A stretch of DNA of 64,000 bases from Flavobacterium aquariorum (GTDB taxonomy: Bacteria > Bacteroidota > Bacteroidia > Flavobacteriales > Flavobacteriaceae): contig NZ_QKXH01000008.1 in assembly GCF_003254745.1 (NCBI RefSeq), forward strand, positions 1 through 64,000, written 5' to 3'. The translations under genes were made by a program, and so were the position numbers. How positions within the stretch are numbered: the first letter of the stretch is position 1; each line of letters begins with the position of its first letter. This document shows positions 53,033-61,751 of the stretch, in pieces. Under the pieces are notes generated by a model. The model searched no databases and was not told the origin of the DNA. It saw nothing but the letters and a program-made list of their open reading frames with translations.

Positions 53033-53258
53033 ATTAAAATCCAATAAATAAGTAAAATCCAGATTGTCTTCTATATAGGAATAACAAAAAGTTTCACTTC
53101 TAACAATAGTGAAACTTTTTATTTTGGCTAAACCCTTGCTAATAAAGGGCTAACAGTCTTTTGACGAATTTTACAATCAAAAAAGTTTCACTTTTGATTA
53201 ATTTTAGTTGTTTTTGAAACTTTTAATATTATCTTTACAGTAATAAATAATTACAGTC
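53033..53258. repeat. Cluster of AAAAAGTTTCAC repeats before the recombinase operon
   Basis: AAAAAGTTTCACTT occurs at about 53088 and again at about 53188 in direct orientation, with the inverted copy GTGAAACTTTTT at about 53110. The first direct/inverted pair forms a terminator-like hairpin after the helicase gene (53088-53122); the second copy lies about 70 bp before the recombinase ATG. Spacing and reuse suggest binding or recombination sites for the adjacent recombinase. Confidence 0.6.
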
Positions 53259-53822
53259 ATGAGCCTTAAAAATTCAATTACTACTAGCGACTATCTAAAT
53301 TTTGATTCAACATTGAACAAAGCAATGAAAATCATCAAAACTGAAAAAAACTATAAATTAGGATTTTTAGTAGTTTTTGGCATAAATGCAGGATTGAGAA
53401 TTTCTGACATTCTGAAATTGAAATTTGAAGATTTAGAAAACGATTCAATTTCTTTAGTAGAATCTAAGACCAATAAGAAGCGAGTAATTAGATTAAACGA
53501 TAACATCAAGAACGCTTACGAAGTTCTTAAAACAAGAACAGATGAAAGAAGTGGCTATATTTTTACTTCAAACCAATCAACAGTAATAACGGTACAATAT
53601 GTAAACCGTAAACTAAAAGAAATGTTTGCTACTAAAAACGTTGCAATTAGCAGTCACTCACTCAGAAAGACGTTTGGTCGCCAAGTTTGGGCTAATAATG
53701 GAGAAAGTGATAAAGCCCTTTTATACCTTAGTGAATTATTCAATCACTCATCACAAGCGATAACAAAAAGGTACTTAGGAATTAGACAAGAGGAATTGGA
53801 TGATATATACATGAGTTTATAA
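53259..53822 (+). CDS. Catalytic-core-only tyrosine recombinase
   Basis: A 187-aa protein consisting only of the catalytic domain: R47 in NAGLRISDIL, K near 70, H133-R136 in SHSLRKTF, H163 in FNHSSQ, and nucleophile Y172 in KRYLG. The DNA-binding N-terminal domain of normal integrases is missing. All catalytic residues are kept, so it may be active, for instance on the nearby GTTTCAC repeats. The FRG gene begins 1 nt after its stop, so the two are translationally coupled. Confidence 0.88.
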   Translation: MSLKNSITTSDYLNFDSTLNKAMKIIKTEKNYKLGFLVVFGINAGLRISDILKLKFEDLENDSISLVESKTNKKRVIRLNDNIKNAYEVLKTRTDERSGYIFTSNQSTVITVQYVNRKLKEMFATKNVAISSHSLRKTFGRQVWANNGESDKALLYLSELFNHSSQAITKRYLGIRQEELDDIYMSL

Positions 53823-53823
53823 T

Positions 53824-54735
53824 ATGAAATTAAATATGATACCAGAACTAATCGCTAAATATCAAAATTCAAAAATAACTTCAATCAATGACTTGAAGCC
53901 AATAATAAGTGAAATACAAAATTTAAGAATTTACTTTGATATTATGGAAAATTATCGAGGTCATAGTTTAGAAAGTTATCAATTAAATTCTGGTTTAGCT
54001 AGATATAACAAAACACCTTCAGAATTAAGTAAAATAGAAAATGATATTTATAATAAATTTTATAAGTTAATAAAAACTAAAAAGGATTACATAAGAGAAC
54101 CTTTCACTCAAGATTATGAAGGTTATGAATTAAAAAATAAGTGGTATTCATTGTTTCAAGCACAACATATTGGTTTATTAACAAGATTAATGGATTGGTC
54201 AATAGACTGGAGAGTAGCATTAATGTTTGCCGTTGAAAATGAAAACTATTTTAAAAAAAATGGTACTTTAACTATTTTTTTAGTCCCTGGAGATTTGCTT
54301 TATCATGATAGAAAAATAAAGGAAGTGTCTTCGAAAACAGACCCTTTTACCAATTCAATTGACATGATGATAAATACACCTGTATATATGTTGGATGATA
54401 AATTTGATTATATTGGAGAAAAAAGAATTGGCAGACAAAATGGACGGTTTTGGGTTCAAAGCATTGAAAAAAGTGTTATTCCACTAAATGAGCAAGAGGA
54501 ATATAAACCTCTACTTCTTAACTTAATTATTGATGGCGAATCAAAAGAAAAAATAAAAGCTGAACTTGAAACTATGGGTTACAAAATAGATTGGCATTAT
54601 TACAGAAAAGATGAGGATGTAGATGATGAAATCAAATTAATTAATAAAGTACATTTATCAAAAAATTGGCTTTATACTTTATTATATCGAATACTAATGT
54701 TAAAAAAATATATAAAATGGCAGAAAAAAAAATAA
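53824..54735 (+). CDS. FRG-domain protein
   Basis: A 303-aa cytoplasmic protein. The FRG domain is seen in its named motif as YRGHS (44-48, Tyr for Phe) and in QAQHIGLLTRLMDWS (112-126) with ALMFAVEN (132-139), which match the family QH.G..TRLLDW...AL.FA pattern. FRG proteins are of unproven biochemistry and frequent in mobile and defence loci. It directly follows a recombinase gene and overlaps a channel-like gene by 19 nt. Sensor or effector activity is inference. Confidence 0.85.
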   Translation: MKLNMIPELIAKYQNSKITSINDLKPIISEIQNLRIYFDIMENYRGHSLESYQLNSGLARYNKTPSELSKIENDIYNKFYKLIKTKKDYIREPFTQDYEGYELKNKWYSLFQAQHIGLLTRLMDWSIDWRVALMFAVENENYFKKNGTLTIFLVPGDLLYHDRKIKEVSSKTDPFTNSIDMMINTPVYMLDDKFDYIGEKRIGRQNGRFWVQSIEKSVIPLNEQEEYKPLLLNLIIDGESKEKIKAELETMGYKIDWHYYRKDEDVDDEIKLINKVHLSKNWLYTLLYRILMLKKYIKWQKKK

Positions 54736-55496
54736 CTACATATTATTTAGCTCTTATAACTTTTTTAGATATACTTTTTAAAGGTCAACCGAAAGCAAGA
54801 CTAAAAAAAAAATTAATTCCAGCATATAAAAACAATAGTTTAAATATTATGCGAATATGGAAGAATAAAAAATATAATGATTTTGGTACTGAAAGATTCA
54901 TTAGGTTATTTCTAGCCATATCTCAATTTATATTTCCAGGATTACTAGTGAGACATGTCTCTGGCAAATATGGATTACTCAGTAGAAAATTATACGTTGA
55001 ATTATATGTAATAATAAAAATACTAATACCCATTCTGATTTTCAAACTAGATTTAACTTCAAATGCCTTTATGACAGCTATCATATTTTATCTAATGATA
55101 GAAACAGTTCTTTATTTGGCAACTCTTATTTATTTATCGAATGAATTTGCAGAACCAGTTTCATATAGGCGTTCTTTAACTTTCTTATTCTTAAATTTCA
55201 TTGAAATTGTACTCTATTTTGCCGTAATATATTCTTACTTCAATAATCATTATTCAAATTTTTTAAACAAAAAATTTGTGACACATACGGACGCAATTTA
55301 TTTTAGTTTTGTAACATCATCAACCTTGGGATATGGTGATTATTTTCCTACCAGTATCCTTGCTAAAAGATTTATTATATTTCAAATTATTCTATTTTTT
55401 ATTTTTGTCGGATTATTTTTGAATTTCTTCGCTTCTCGGATTCAGAACCCCACATATTACAATGCGGGACTATCCAAAAATAAAAAGCAACAATAA
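54717..55496 (+). CDS. Membrane protein with potassium-channel pore
   Basis: A 259-aa protein. Hydrophobic segments at about 61-79, 94-110, 117-140, 153-175 and 219-241; the pore loop just before the last one has the K+-channel filter SSTLGYGDYFP (TLGYGD 203-208). The first 60 residues are basic and soluble. No RCK or cyclic-nucleotide domain is visible. The ATG at 54717 lies within the FRG gene (19-nt overlap), so translation is coupled. In a defence setting a gated channel would depolarise the cell (inference). Confidence 0.82.
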   Translation: MAEKKITTYYLALITFLDILFKGQPKARLKKKLIPAYKNNSLNIMRIWKNKKYNDFGTERFIRLFLAISQFIFPGLLVRHVSGKYGLLSRKLYVELYVIIKILIPILIFKLDLTSNAFMTAIIFYLMIETVLYLATLIYLSNEFAEPVSYRRSLTFLFLNFIEIVLYFAVIYSYFNNHYSNFLNKKFVTHTDAIYFSFVTSSTLGYGDYFPTSILAKRFIIFQIILFFIFVGLFLNFFASRIQNPTYYNAGLSKNKKQQ

Positions 55497-55642
55497 TTAA
55501 TGTCTTGTGGATGTAGTATTTAATTTTTCAGATACAATTGGGTTACAAATATATGAGGCAAACACTACAAACCTCAATTGAATGAGTCACTGTTTTTCAT
55601 TCAAGTACTTTTAGTACATAGGTATATTAAAAAATTAATAAA

Positions 55643-56254
55643 ATGAAAACTCAAGTATCTATCAAACAAATAATTATTGATTTTATTTATATCGGTAAGC
55701 AATTAAAAGAACTTTTCACAAACAGAGAAGATTACAAACCCATCATTGAATTTTTATTGGCCAAAGATTATCTAAATGAAGATTTAAATATTCCTTATCC
55801 TAAACTAAAAGATGTTGAATCGGCTACTGGACTAAAGCCCTATACCTTAAGGAAAATTTTATTAAAAATGCATTCTGAAATTTTCACTTATGAACGCAAA
55901 TTAAACTTAAGTTTCAAAAAAGTTATTTATCATTTTTACATTAGATACTTTGATTATAGATGCCAATTTACAGTTGATTATTTAACCCATTTACCAAGAA
56001 TTGGTGACAGCATAAGTGTACCCTTTGTTAGTGCTTTGATACCAATTAATTATTTCTATGTTGAAGATATAGAACACGAACTTGAAAACAACACTCAAAT
56101 AATTATTATAACCTTGTGCGTTGGTAAATATAATGAATACTACAGCTACATGAAAGATAGAGCTTTAGAATTAAGAGAAATTAGCTTCAGAGAGAGTTAT
56201 GAATTAAGTGAAGATAAAATTAAAGAAATCATTTATTCAAAACATCATCGATAA
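55643..56254 (+). CDS. Hypothetical protein, island cargo
   Basis: A 203-aa protein with no recognised family. Charged helical N-terminus; residues about 55-80 (LKDVESATGLKPYTLRKILL) could be a helix-turn-helix; the rest is mixed with aromatic strands. It has its own 146-bp upstream region and converges on the 56260 gene with only 5 bp between stops. A regulator of the island is possible but unproven. Confidence 0.5.
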   Translation: MKTQVSIKQIIIDFIYIGKQLKELFTNREDYKPIIEFLLAKDYLNEDLNIPYPKLKDVESATGLKPYTLRKILLKMHSEIFTYERKLNLSFKKVIYHFYIRYFDYRCQFTVDYLTHLPRIGDSISVPFVSALIPINYFYVEDIEHELENNTQIIIITLCVGKYNEYYSYMKDRALELREISFRESYELSEDKIKEIIYSKHHR

Positions 56255-56259
56255 ATCAT

Positions 56260-57036
56260 TTATTTTTTCTTCAAATCAAACCCGATGTTTATAAGTTGGT
56301 CATCTACAATTTCTACATTTTTTTCAGAATTCAGAGGATTGTGCCTACTGTCTGTATCTTTACTCAATATAGAATTAAGCAATGGCTGTACTGAAACAAC
56401 TTTAGCTCCAATGATTCTACTCAAAACTTTAGCCATACTATTTCTAGAAGTATTAAATGGTTTTTTGTTTTTTAAGAGTTCAATAATACCGAGCCTTTCC
56501 AAATAAATCACCTTCATAGCAATAGAAATACTACCAGTTTCTACGATTTCTTCCTCATCGCCCTCCTCTTCTAATTTTTTTTCTTCCTCAATCTCTTTAT
56601 CAGTTTTAACTTTCAAATAAGTATTTTGAGCATAATCATAGTAATATCCTATTTGGAGTCTTTTTTTAGCATTTTCTATGTTTATTAAATCTTCTATTTC
56701 GTTTATGAAATCCTTTGTTATATCTAATGCTTCTTCAAGGTATTCGTAATCAAAAGCACTCGAAAAAGACAATTCAAATTCCTCTAAATAATTTTCAAAA
56801 TCTTCGTTTAATAGCACATCTCCAAAAATAACATCAATATCTTCTTGCTCATATTCTTTTGACTCTGATAATTTATTCTTTAATCTTTCCATGTAAAAAA
56901 TAAAAAAATCTCTTTTTAATTGATACAATAAATATTCATCTAAATTATTTGTCAATTCATATATTTTTCGAATTCTTGAAAAAGAAGACACGCTATTAAT
57001 ATTCTCATAAAACAATTTCAACTCGGTATCCGTCAT
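56260..57036 (-). CDS. Hypothetical element protein next to integrase
   Basis: A 258-aa, strongly acidic protein (EEEKKLEEEGDEEEIVETGS in the middle). The last 90 residues (KVIYLERLGIIELL; SRNSMAKVLSRIIGAKVVSV) resemble a C-terminal domain common beside integrases in Bacteroidota elements (RteC-type context), which suggests a link to excision or integration control. It lies 41 bp downstream of the integrase gene in the same direction. Confidence 0.55.
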   Translation of the reverse strand: MTDTELKLFYENINSVSSFSRIRKIYELTNNLDEYLLYQLKRDFFIFYMERLKNKLSESKEYEQEDIDVIFGDVLLNEDFENYLEEFELSFSSAFDYEYLEEALDITKDFINEIEDLINIENAKKRLQIGYYYDYAQNTYLKVKTDKEIEEEKKLEEEGDEEEIVETGSISIAMKVIYLERLGIIELLKNKKPFNTSRNSMAKVLSRIIGAKVVSVQPLLNSILSKDTDSRHNPLNSEKNVEIVDDQLINIGFDLKKK

Positions 57037-57077
57037 AAATTTTGATTGTTAATTTTTATAATGAAGGTAAAAACAAT

Positions 57078-58337
57078 TTACTTATCCGCTAATCTACTAA
57101 AATATTCTAACATTTGATGTGCATTATCATAGGTGGTTTTTCCTATATAAGATAAGAACATACGCTCAGTACTATGTGCCGTAATATTCATTAAAATAGG
57201 AGTCGGAATCCTTCCGTAAAAATTGGTTGCAAAAGAACGTCTGCAGATATGGCTACTAATAGCTTCATGTTTTGGAGAAACTTTAATCACACTAGGTTCT
57301 CCCTGCGTTTCTTTCTTTCTCCACTTTGTTGGAGTGTTCAACTCTGCTTCTTTACATACATCTTTAATATACTCATTGAAACGAGAAAGAGAAATCTTAT
57401 AAGGCATTCCGCTTTCTATTATTTCGATTGCTTTTGGTAGCAATGGAATAGCGACTAATTTTCCAGTTTTTTGTTGTTTTAATTCAATGATTTTAGCACC
57501 AGAAATTTCTTTTATATTGTTTTCAGTAATACTTAACAAGTCACCAGCACGTTGACCAATTAAACATCCCAACAACAACCATTTTCTAGCATTTATCAAC
57601 GCTTCTCTAGTAAGCACAGCCTTTTTAATAGATTCCTGCTCCATTTCACTTAAAACTATAATATCCTGAGGCTCTCTACTTTCAGATACGCCCTTGAAAT
57701 TCTTAACTTGTGTTGAGGTTTCAATATCATTCTTAAAAGCATCTCGGCACACTGTTCTAAAATTAGCAATATTCTTTCCAACATAATTAGTAGAATAACC
57801 TTTGCCAAACATCCACATTTTATATTTTTCAAGAAATTGCAAATTTACTTCTTTGACCAAAATACTTTTACCCTTCAAAGCCTCAACTTCATATTTTAAA
57901 ATTGTATTCTTGAAAAGTTTTAAATTCTGAATACGTCCCTTACTCAATCCAAGCTCTTTCTTTTGATTTTGCTTGAAAGGTGCTTCATCGATATACTTTT
58001 GTATGTAGTTAGTCAAAACATCCAATTCAACAACAGGCGTTTTTTTGTTAAACACGTCAATTTGAAGTTGTAGCCACTCACCAGTAAATTCAATTCCAGC
58101 ACTTACACCGTCATTGTATCTGTCATTTATGAATATAGAAAGCTTATCCAGTTTGGACTTCAAGTTTTTAAGTGCATCAGTTTTCTGAACTGGTTGTGAT
58201 AAAGTTTCGCTCCAATATTTTGAATCAATGACATGACCTGACTTTCTCCATAATACATTTTTTCTGTCAATGGAATAACGAATATAAATCTGAGAATTTT
58301 CACTTTTACTTTGCAGTAGATATTTTAAAGTAGCCAT
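57078..58337 (-). CDS. int: Tyrosine integrase of the island
   Basis: A 419-aa site-specific recombinase. An N-terminal arm-binding domain (about 1-95, as in phage_int_SAM_5/Arm_DNA-bind proteins of Bacteroidota), core-binding domain (about 105-210) and catalytic domain with R263 (GQRAGDLLS), K290, H363-R366 (HICR), H388 and nucleophile Y397 (YIGK). It lies 185 bp from attR and transcribes inward, with arm-type repeats at both element ends. Confidence 0.95.
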   Translation of the reverse strand: MATLKYLLQSKSENSQIYIRYSIDRKNVLWRKSGHVIDSKYWSETLSQPVQKTDALKNLKSKLDKLSIFINDRYNDGVSAGIEFTGEWLQLQIDVFNKKTPVVELDVLTNYIQKYIDEAPFKQNQKKELGLSKGRIQNLKLFKNTILKYEVEALKGKSILVKEVNLQFLEKYKMWMFGKGYSTNYVGKNIANFRTVCRDAFKNDIETSTQVKNFKGVSESREPQDIIVLSEMEQESIKKAVLTREALINARKWLLLGCLIGQRAGDLLSITENNIKEISGAKIIELKQQKTGKLVAIPLLPKAIEIIESGMPYKISLSRFNEYIKDVCKEAELNTPTKWRKKETQGEPSVIKVSPKHEAISSHICRRSFATNFYGRIPTPILMNITAHSTERMFLSYIGKTTYDNAHQMLEYFSRLADK

Positions 58338-58386
58338 AATTTCACATTACTAGTTTGATTCAGCAAATATAGCTATAAATTCAAAT

Positions 58387-58405
58387 TTACTTAACATCTA
58401 CTTAA
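58387..58405 (+). repeat. Right integrase arm-type site (19 bp)
   Basis: TTACTTAACATCTACTTAA, identical to 41704-41722, between the integrase start and attR (118 bp inside it). Confidence 0.7.
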
Positions 58406-58491
58406 CCAAACCGATATTTAATTACTTTTTAATACGCTTAGATACGCAAATAAACACAATAAACCCAATAAAAATAGGGTATTAGAAAATA

Positions 58492-60051
58492 TTAAAAAAT
58501 AAAGAAACTGATGGACTTTGTCCCCACCGTGGTCACTTGATGGGACAAAGAAGAAATATCCTTCTTGGTCCCGTTTTTATTTGGGTCTAGTTCGTTGTTA
58601 ATTATATAAACAATCTTCACAACTTCATTTATCCTAGCGGTTCGAAACTCATTTTCCTGAATTGTAAAATTTTCGGGGAAAATCGAACCAATCAAATCTC
58701 TAGATTTCATTAAATCTTCGGTATTCCAGCATTTGTCAAGCTTTAGGAGGTTTTTGATGCCAACTTTAAGTAAATCATTTAAATCTATCTGATTTTCATT
58801 TAAAGCAGACAATTTTAAATCCAATCTATTTATTTTAACATCATAATCCTCTTTCATTTCAATATAATCTTTTACCCCTAATTGTTGAGAAGCCAAAAGA
58901 TCCCTAATGTATGAAAGTCGCTTCTCGTATTCTTTAAGCTCTGAAATTACTCTTTGTTTTTCCTCTTGACTTTCTTTTGTGTTTTCTTTGAAACACTCAT
59001 TCATTATTCGAACATAGAGTTTTACAAATTCAACTTTAGGAATATAGATATTCAAATTCTCCAAAAAAATATTATTTGCCGTTATTGAACTTATACGATA
59101 AGTACAACCCTTACGGCAGTGGTAATAAGAGTAGTAATTGTTTCTCCCTTTAGAAATACTAGCAGTTAACATATTCTCGCATTTAGGACACTTAAAAAAG
59201 CCTCTCAAAGGAAATGGTTCGTTGGTCACTACTTTTGTTCTAAAGTTCTTTCTTCGACCATCAAGAACATCCTGCACAAGATAAAAGAGTGTTTGTGGTA
59301 CTAATGGTTCGTGTGTGCCAATAACAAAACGCTTTTCTTCATCTTTATACTTTGGAATTAAAATCTTTCCGCAATAAAGCGGATTACGAATCAATCTCCA
59401 AAAATTATTCTTACTTGCTTTGAGTCCTTTTTTCTTGGCTTGAAGATAGACTTGTTCCGTATTAAAAACACCTTTGGATATTTCATGGAAAGCCCATTTG
59501 ATAATACTTGCCTCTGGTTCATCAAAAGCAATATACTTTTTACCATCCTCAGTTATTTTATTTACATAACCAGAAGGAGCCAGCCCCATATATCGACCTT
59601 CTTTCCTTGCTCTTCTCATGCCATGAAAAGTATTTAAGGCTCTTCTATCATTCTCAACTTCGGGAGCTGCAAGATAAAATGCCAGCATCATTTTATTCTC
59701 AGGAATGGCAAGATCCAAAGGCTGTTCTATTGCCTGTGGCTCTACCCCTAACTTTCTTAATATGCTTATCATCTGATACGCATCACCAGCATTTCTGCTA
59801 AATCGATCCCATTTGGTAAAAAGTACTAAATCAGACTTGTTTTTCAACTTTTTCAAATTAATCAATAGTTTTTTCCATTGTGGTCTATTGAATGTCTTTG
59901 CTGAATGATCTTCGTAAATAATATCCCTTATCTCAATTGCATGTATCTCACAGTACTTTACGAGCATTTCTTCTTGATTTCTTTGGGAATATCCCCTGTC
60001 CGCCTGTTCGTCTGTACTTACTCTCACATATAGGTCTGCTATCTTTCTCAT
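58492..60051 (-). CDS. Large serine recombinase
   Basis: A 519-aa site-specific recombinase: resolvase domain with catalytic S12 in YVRVSTDEQ and DRFSRNAGD, recombinase domain (about 155-265), zinc ribbon CPKCENML...CRKGC (about 291-320) and a coiled-coil segment (about 365-425). It belongs to a second mobile unit right of the island. The last 14 or so residues (HQVTTVGTKSISFFIF) are encoded by the attR repeat and the island DNA beyond it, so insertion of the island changed its C-terminus. Confidence 0.9.
   Translation of the reverse strand: MRKIADLYVRVSTDEQADRGYSQRNQEEMLVKYCEIHAIEIRDIIYEDHSAKTFNRPQWKKLLINLKKLKNKSDLVLFTKWDRFSRNAGDAYQMISILRKLGVEPQAIEQPLDLAIPENKMMLAFYLAAPEVENDRRALNTFHGMRRARKEGRYMGLAPSGYVNKITEDGKKYIAFDEPEASIIKWAFHEISKGVFNTEQVYLQAKKKGLKASKNNFWRLIRNPLYCGKILIPKYKDEEKRFVIGTHEPLVPQTLFYLVQDVLDGRRKNFRTKVVTNEPFPLRGFFKCPKCENMLTASISKGRNNYYSYYHCRKGCTYRISSITANNIFLENLNIYIPKVEFVKLYVRIMNECFKENTKESQEEKQRVISELKEYEKRLSYIRDLLASQQLGVKDYIEMKEDYDVKINRLDLKLSALNENQIDLNDLLKVGIKNLLKLDKCWNTEDLMKSRDLIGSIFPENFTIQENEFRTARINEVVKIVYIINNELDPNKNGTKKDISSLSHQVTTVGTKSISFFIF
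58523..58538 (+). repeat. attR, 16-bp core repeat
   Basis: CCCACCGTGGTCACTT, an orphan copy of the tRNA-Leu 3' end. It also lies inside the last codons of the serine recombinase gene. Confidence 0.9.
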
Positions 60052-60235
60052 CTTTTTGATTTAAATAGTTGGAAATTGTTAGGTTTGCTAGTTTTCTTAA
60101 AAACTCCAAGATTAATCCTGCTTGGTCAAGTGTTACATCTACATTCTCTTTTTTTAGCATTTTTACAGCTTGCTCCGCTGTTAATTTTCCTCTTTCATTC
60201 TCATCATCATTTCTCATTTGTAAAGTCCCCTCCAT
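59948..60235 (-). CDS. Conserved small protein overlapping the serine recombinase
   Basis: A 95-aa frame whose first 60 residues (GKLTAEQAVKMLKKENVDVT, then GLILEFLRKLANLTISNYL) are a helical unit I recall as conserved just upstream of Bacteroidota serine recombinases. The last 35 residues overlap the recombinase start in another frame (104 nt) and are of doubtful meaning. It is likely coupled to recombinase translation. Confidence 0.6.
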   Translation of the reverse strand: MEGTLQMRNDDENERGKLTAEQAVKMLKKENVDVTLDQAGLILEFLRKLANLTISNYLNQKDEKDSRPICESKYRRTGGQGIFPKKSRRNARKVL

Positions 60236-60236
60236 T

Positions 60237-60263
60237 AAAAAAAGACCATCACTGGTCTTTTTT
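60237..60263 (-). terminator. Terminator after the HEPN operon
   Basis: Stem AAAAAAGACCA / TGGTCTTTTTT, loop TCAC; leftward T-run. It separates the 60349-61580 operon from the small protein/recombinase pair. Confidence 0.88.
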
Positions 60264-60348
60264 GTTCAACAATCATCTATCGCTATAAAGATAAGATCTT
60301 GATTTGTAACGATCATAAGCAAAATATATCTATGATAGCTGTGGATTG

Positions 60349-60705
60349 TTATTGCTTGGAAATATTTTCGTCTTCATTTTCACAACCTGCAGGAAACAAT
60401 ATGCTGATTTCATTTAAAAGTTCAAATTCATCAATTGGAAATAACTGCAAGGCAATCCCCAAAATAAGCCCGACATCTATCGACCTGTTTTCTATTGTAA
60501 TGGGAAGTTCAGCACTATCATGATCCAGAGCTACAATACATAACCTCATCAGGTTTCTTATTACTGAGGCAAGCTCATAATAATCATATACTTTAATTTC
60601 AGCAGTGTGCATCCTGTTTTTATTGTCAACTGGTCTCAAAGTGCTGAGACAACTGACCGTTAATCTTTTAATAGTCTCTAATTTGTTAATTTCATTTGTT
60701 TCCAT
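60349..60705 (-). CDS. Hypothetical partner of the HEPN protein
   Basis: A 118-aa protein, 5 nt after the HEPN-domain gene in the same direction. It begins with helices around TIKRLTVSCLSTLRPVDNKN and has VIRNLMRLCIVALDH. No family recognised. Tight pairing with a HEPN protein suggests a small partner or antitoxin-like role, but this is unproven. Confidence 0.55.
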   Translation of the reverse strand: METNEINKLETIKRLTVSCLSTLRPVDNKNRMHTAEIKVYDYYELASVIRNLMRLCIVALDHDSAELPITIENRSIDVGLILGIALQLFPIDEFELLNEISILFPAGCENEDENISKQ

Positions 60706-60710
60706 GACCT

Positions 60711-61580
60711 TTATTTATTTACATTGGTTTGACCTTCTACACTCTCTATTTGCTCTGCTTTCCCAAGTTCTTTCCGCATGAGTTCATCCGCCTGATTTTT
60801 AAATTTACAGCATCTTTCTTCCAGTAGCTCATAGTACAAATAATCAACATCATTAGCTTTACTAAAACGCAGGGTATTTGGCTGTTGTTTAAGTAGCTTA
60901 AACAAGGATTGATCTTGCTTGGTTTTGTGAGGAAAAAAATCTGTTGTCATTGTGGTGAAATACGCGCAAAGATTAAATAAATGCTCTAATGAAAAATAAT
61001 TGGGGGTGTATCCCATAAAAACACGAATCAAAGCCAAACAAGTTTGTTCCACTATTTGATGAAGACCACACATTTTTACTTCAACTGAGGAACTAATATC
61101 ATCATCATTATAAACCCAGTTCCAAATGGTGGAAATAGTATTCTTCCTATTTGCTACATAAAGCGAGGTGGATTTTGGATTTCTTTTTGGAATTCCATCA
61201 ATAATCAGATATGGAGGTTTGTTTGCATCTTGAAATAATAAGTCGGCGTTTTGCATAATGTTCCAAAAAAAGTACTTCTGGTCGTCGCACAATTTTTTAA
61301 GACTCTGCATTTGATGTATAAGCAGTGTAGTAGTTATACGTCCTTGCGTTTTTATTTTTATTTTATCACAAATATCATTGGTCGCATTTTCTATGGTTTC
61401 TTCTGCAAGAACTAAGAGATACAAATGAATATACTCCTCTTGTTTAACAGATTCCTGAAAAGGAGTATAGAAAAGCTGGGTTTGCCTCTTTTCTCCAAAA
61501 CAGTAAATCCCGTTAGTACTGATGCTTCCAATAATAACTTTACTAATTATTTGTAATTCTTTGTTGTCAATTGCTTTCAT
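60711..61580 (-). CDS. HEPN-domain protein with NTase-like N-terminus
   Basis: A 289-aa protein. The C-terminal half has the HEPN pattern CGLHQIVEQTCLALIRVFMG...NYFSLEHLFNLC (about 168-200), as in the HEPN domains that accompany nucleotidyltransferases; the N-terminal 130 residues may be a degenerate nucleotidyltransferase fold (GSISTNGIYCFG, then YIHLYLLVLAEE). The classical RNase Rx4-6H motif is not obvious. Followed by a small partner gene. Divergent from an XRE regulator. Confidence 0.65.
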   Translation of the reverse strand: MKAIDNKELQIISKVIIGSISTNGIYCFGEKRQTQLFYTPFQESVKQEEYIHLYLLVLAEETIENATNDICDKIKIKTQGRITTTLLIHQMQSLKKLCDDQKYFFWNIMQNADLLFQDANKPPYLIIDGIPKRNPKSTSLYVANRKNTISTIWNWVYNDDDISSSVEVKMCGLHQIVEQTCLALIRVFMGYTPNYFSLEHLFNLCAYFTTMTTDFFPHKTKQDQSLFKLLKQQPNTLRFSKANDVDYLYYELLEERCCKFKNQADELMRKELGKAEQIESVEGQTNVNK

Positions 61581-61751
61581 AATTTTGCTTATTTAATTAA
61601 TACTTCTCTGAAAAATTGTATTTTTGTTTAATACACAGCAAGTAAGCAATAGATTGTACCGTACCGAACTATTCGAAATTGTAACCCACAAAAGCAAGCT
61701 TGTTTTTTACCAAAGCCTTTTTTTTAAACGAATTTTAAATATCTTTGAGCT

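Larger units (their letters stand above)
41656..58538. mobile_element. 16.9-kb integrative island in tRNA-Leu
   Basis: Bounded by the exact 16-bp direct repeat CCCACCGTGGTCACTT (41656-41671 in the tRNA 3' end, 58523-58538 at the right). A 19-bp direct repeat lies just inside each end. A tyrosine integrase sits at the right end. Backbone: Toprim-like, P4-type primase-helicase, HTH and HUH-Rep-like genes. Cargo: methyltransferase/PLD-helicase pair, recombinase/FRG/channel operon and hypotheticals. No conjugation genes, so it is a satellite-like or mobilisable element. Confidence 0.9.
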
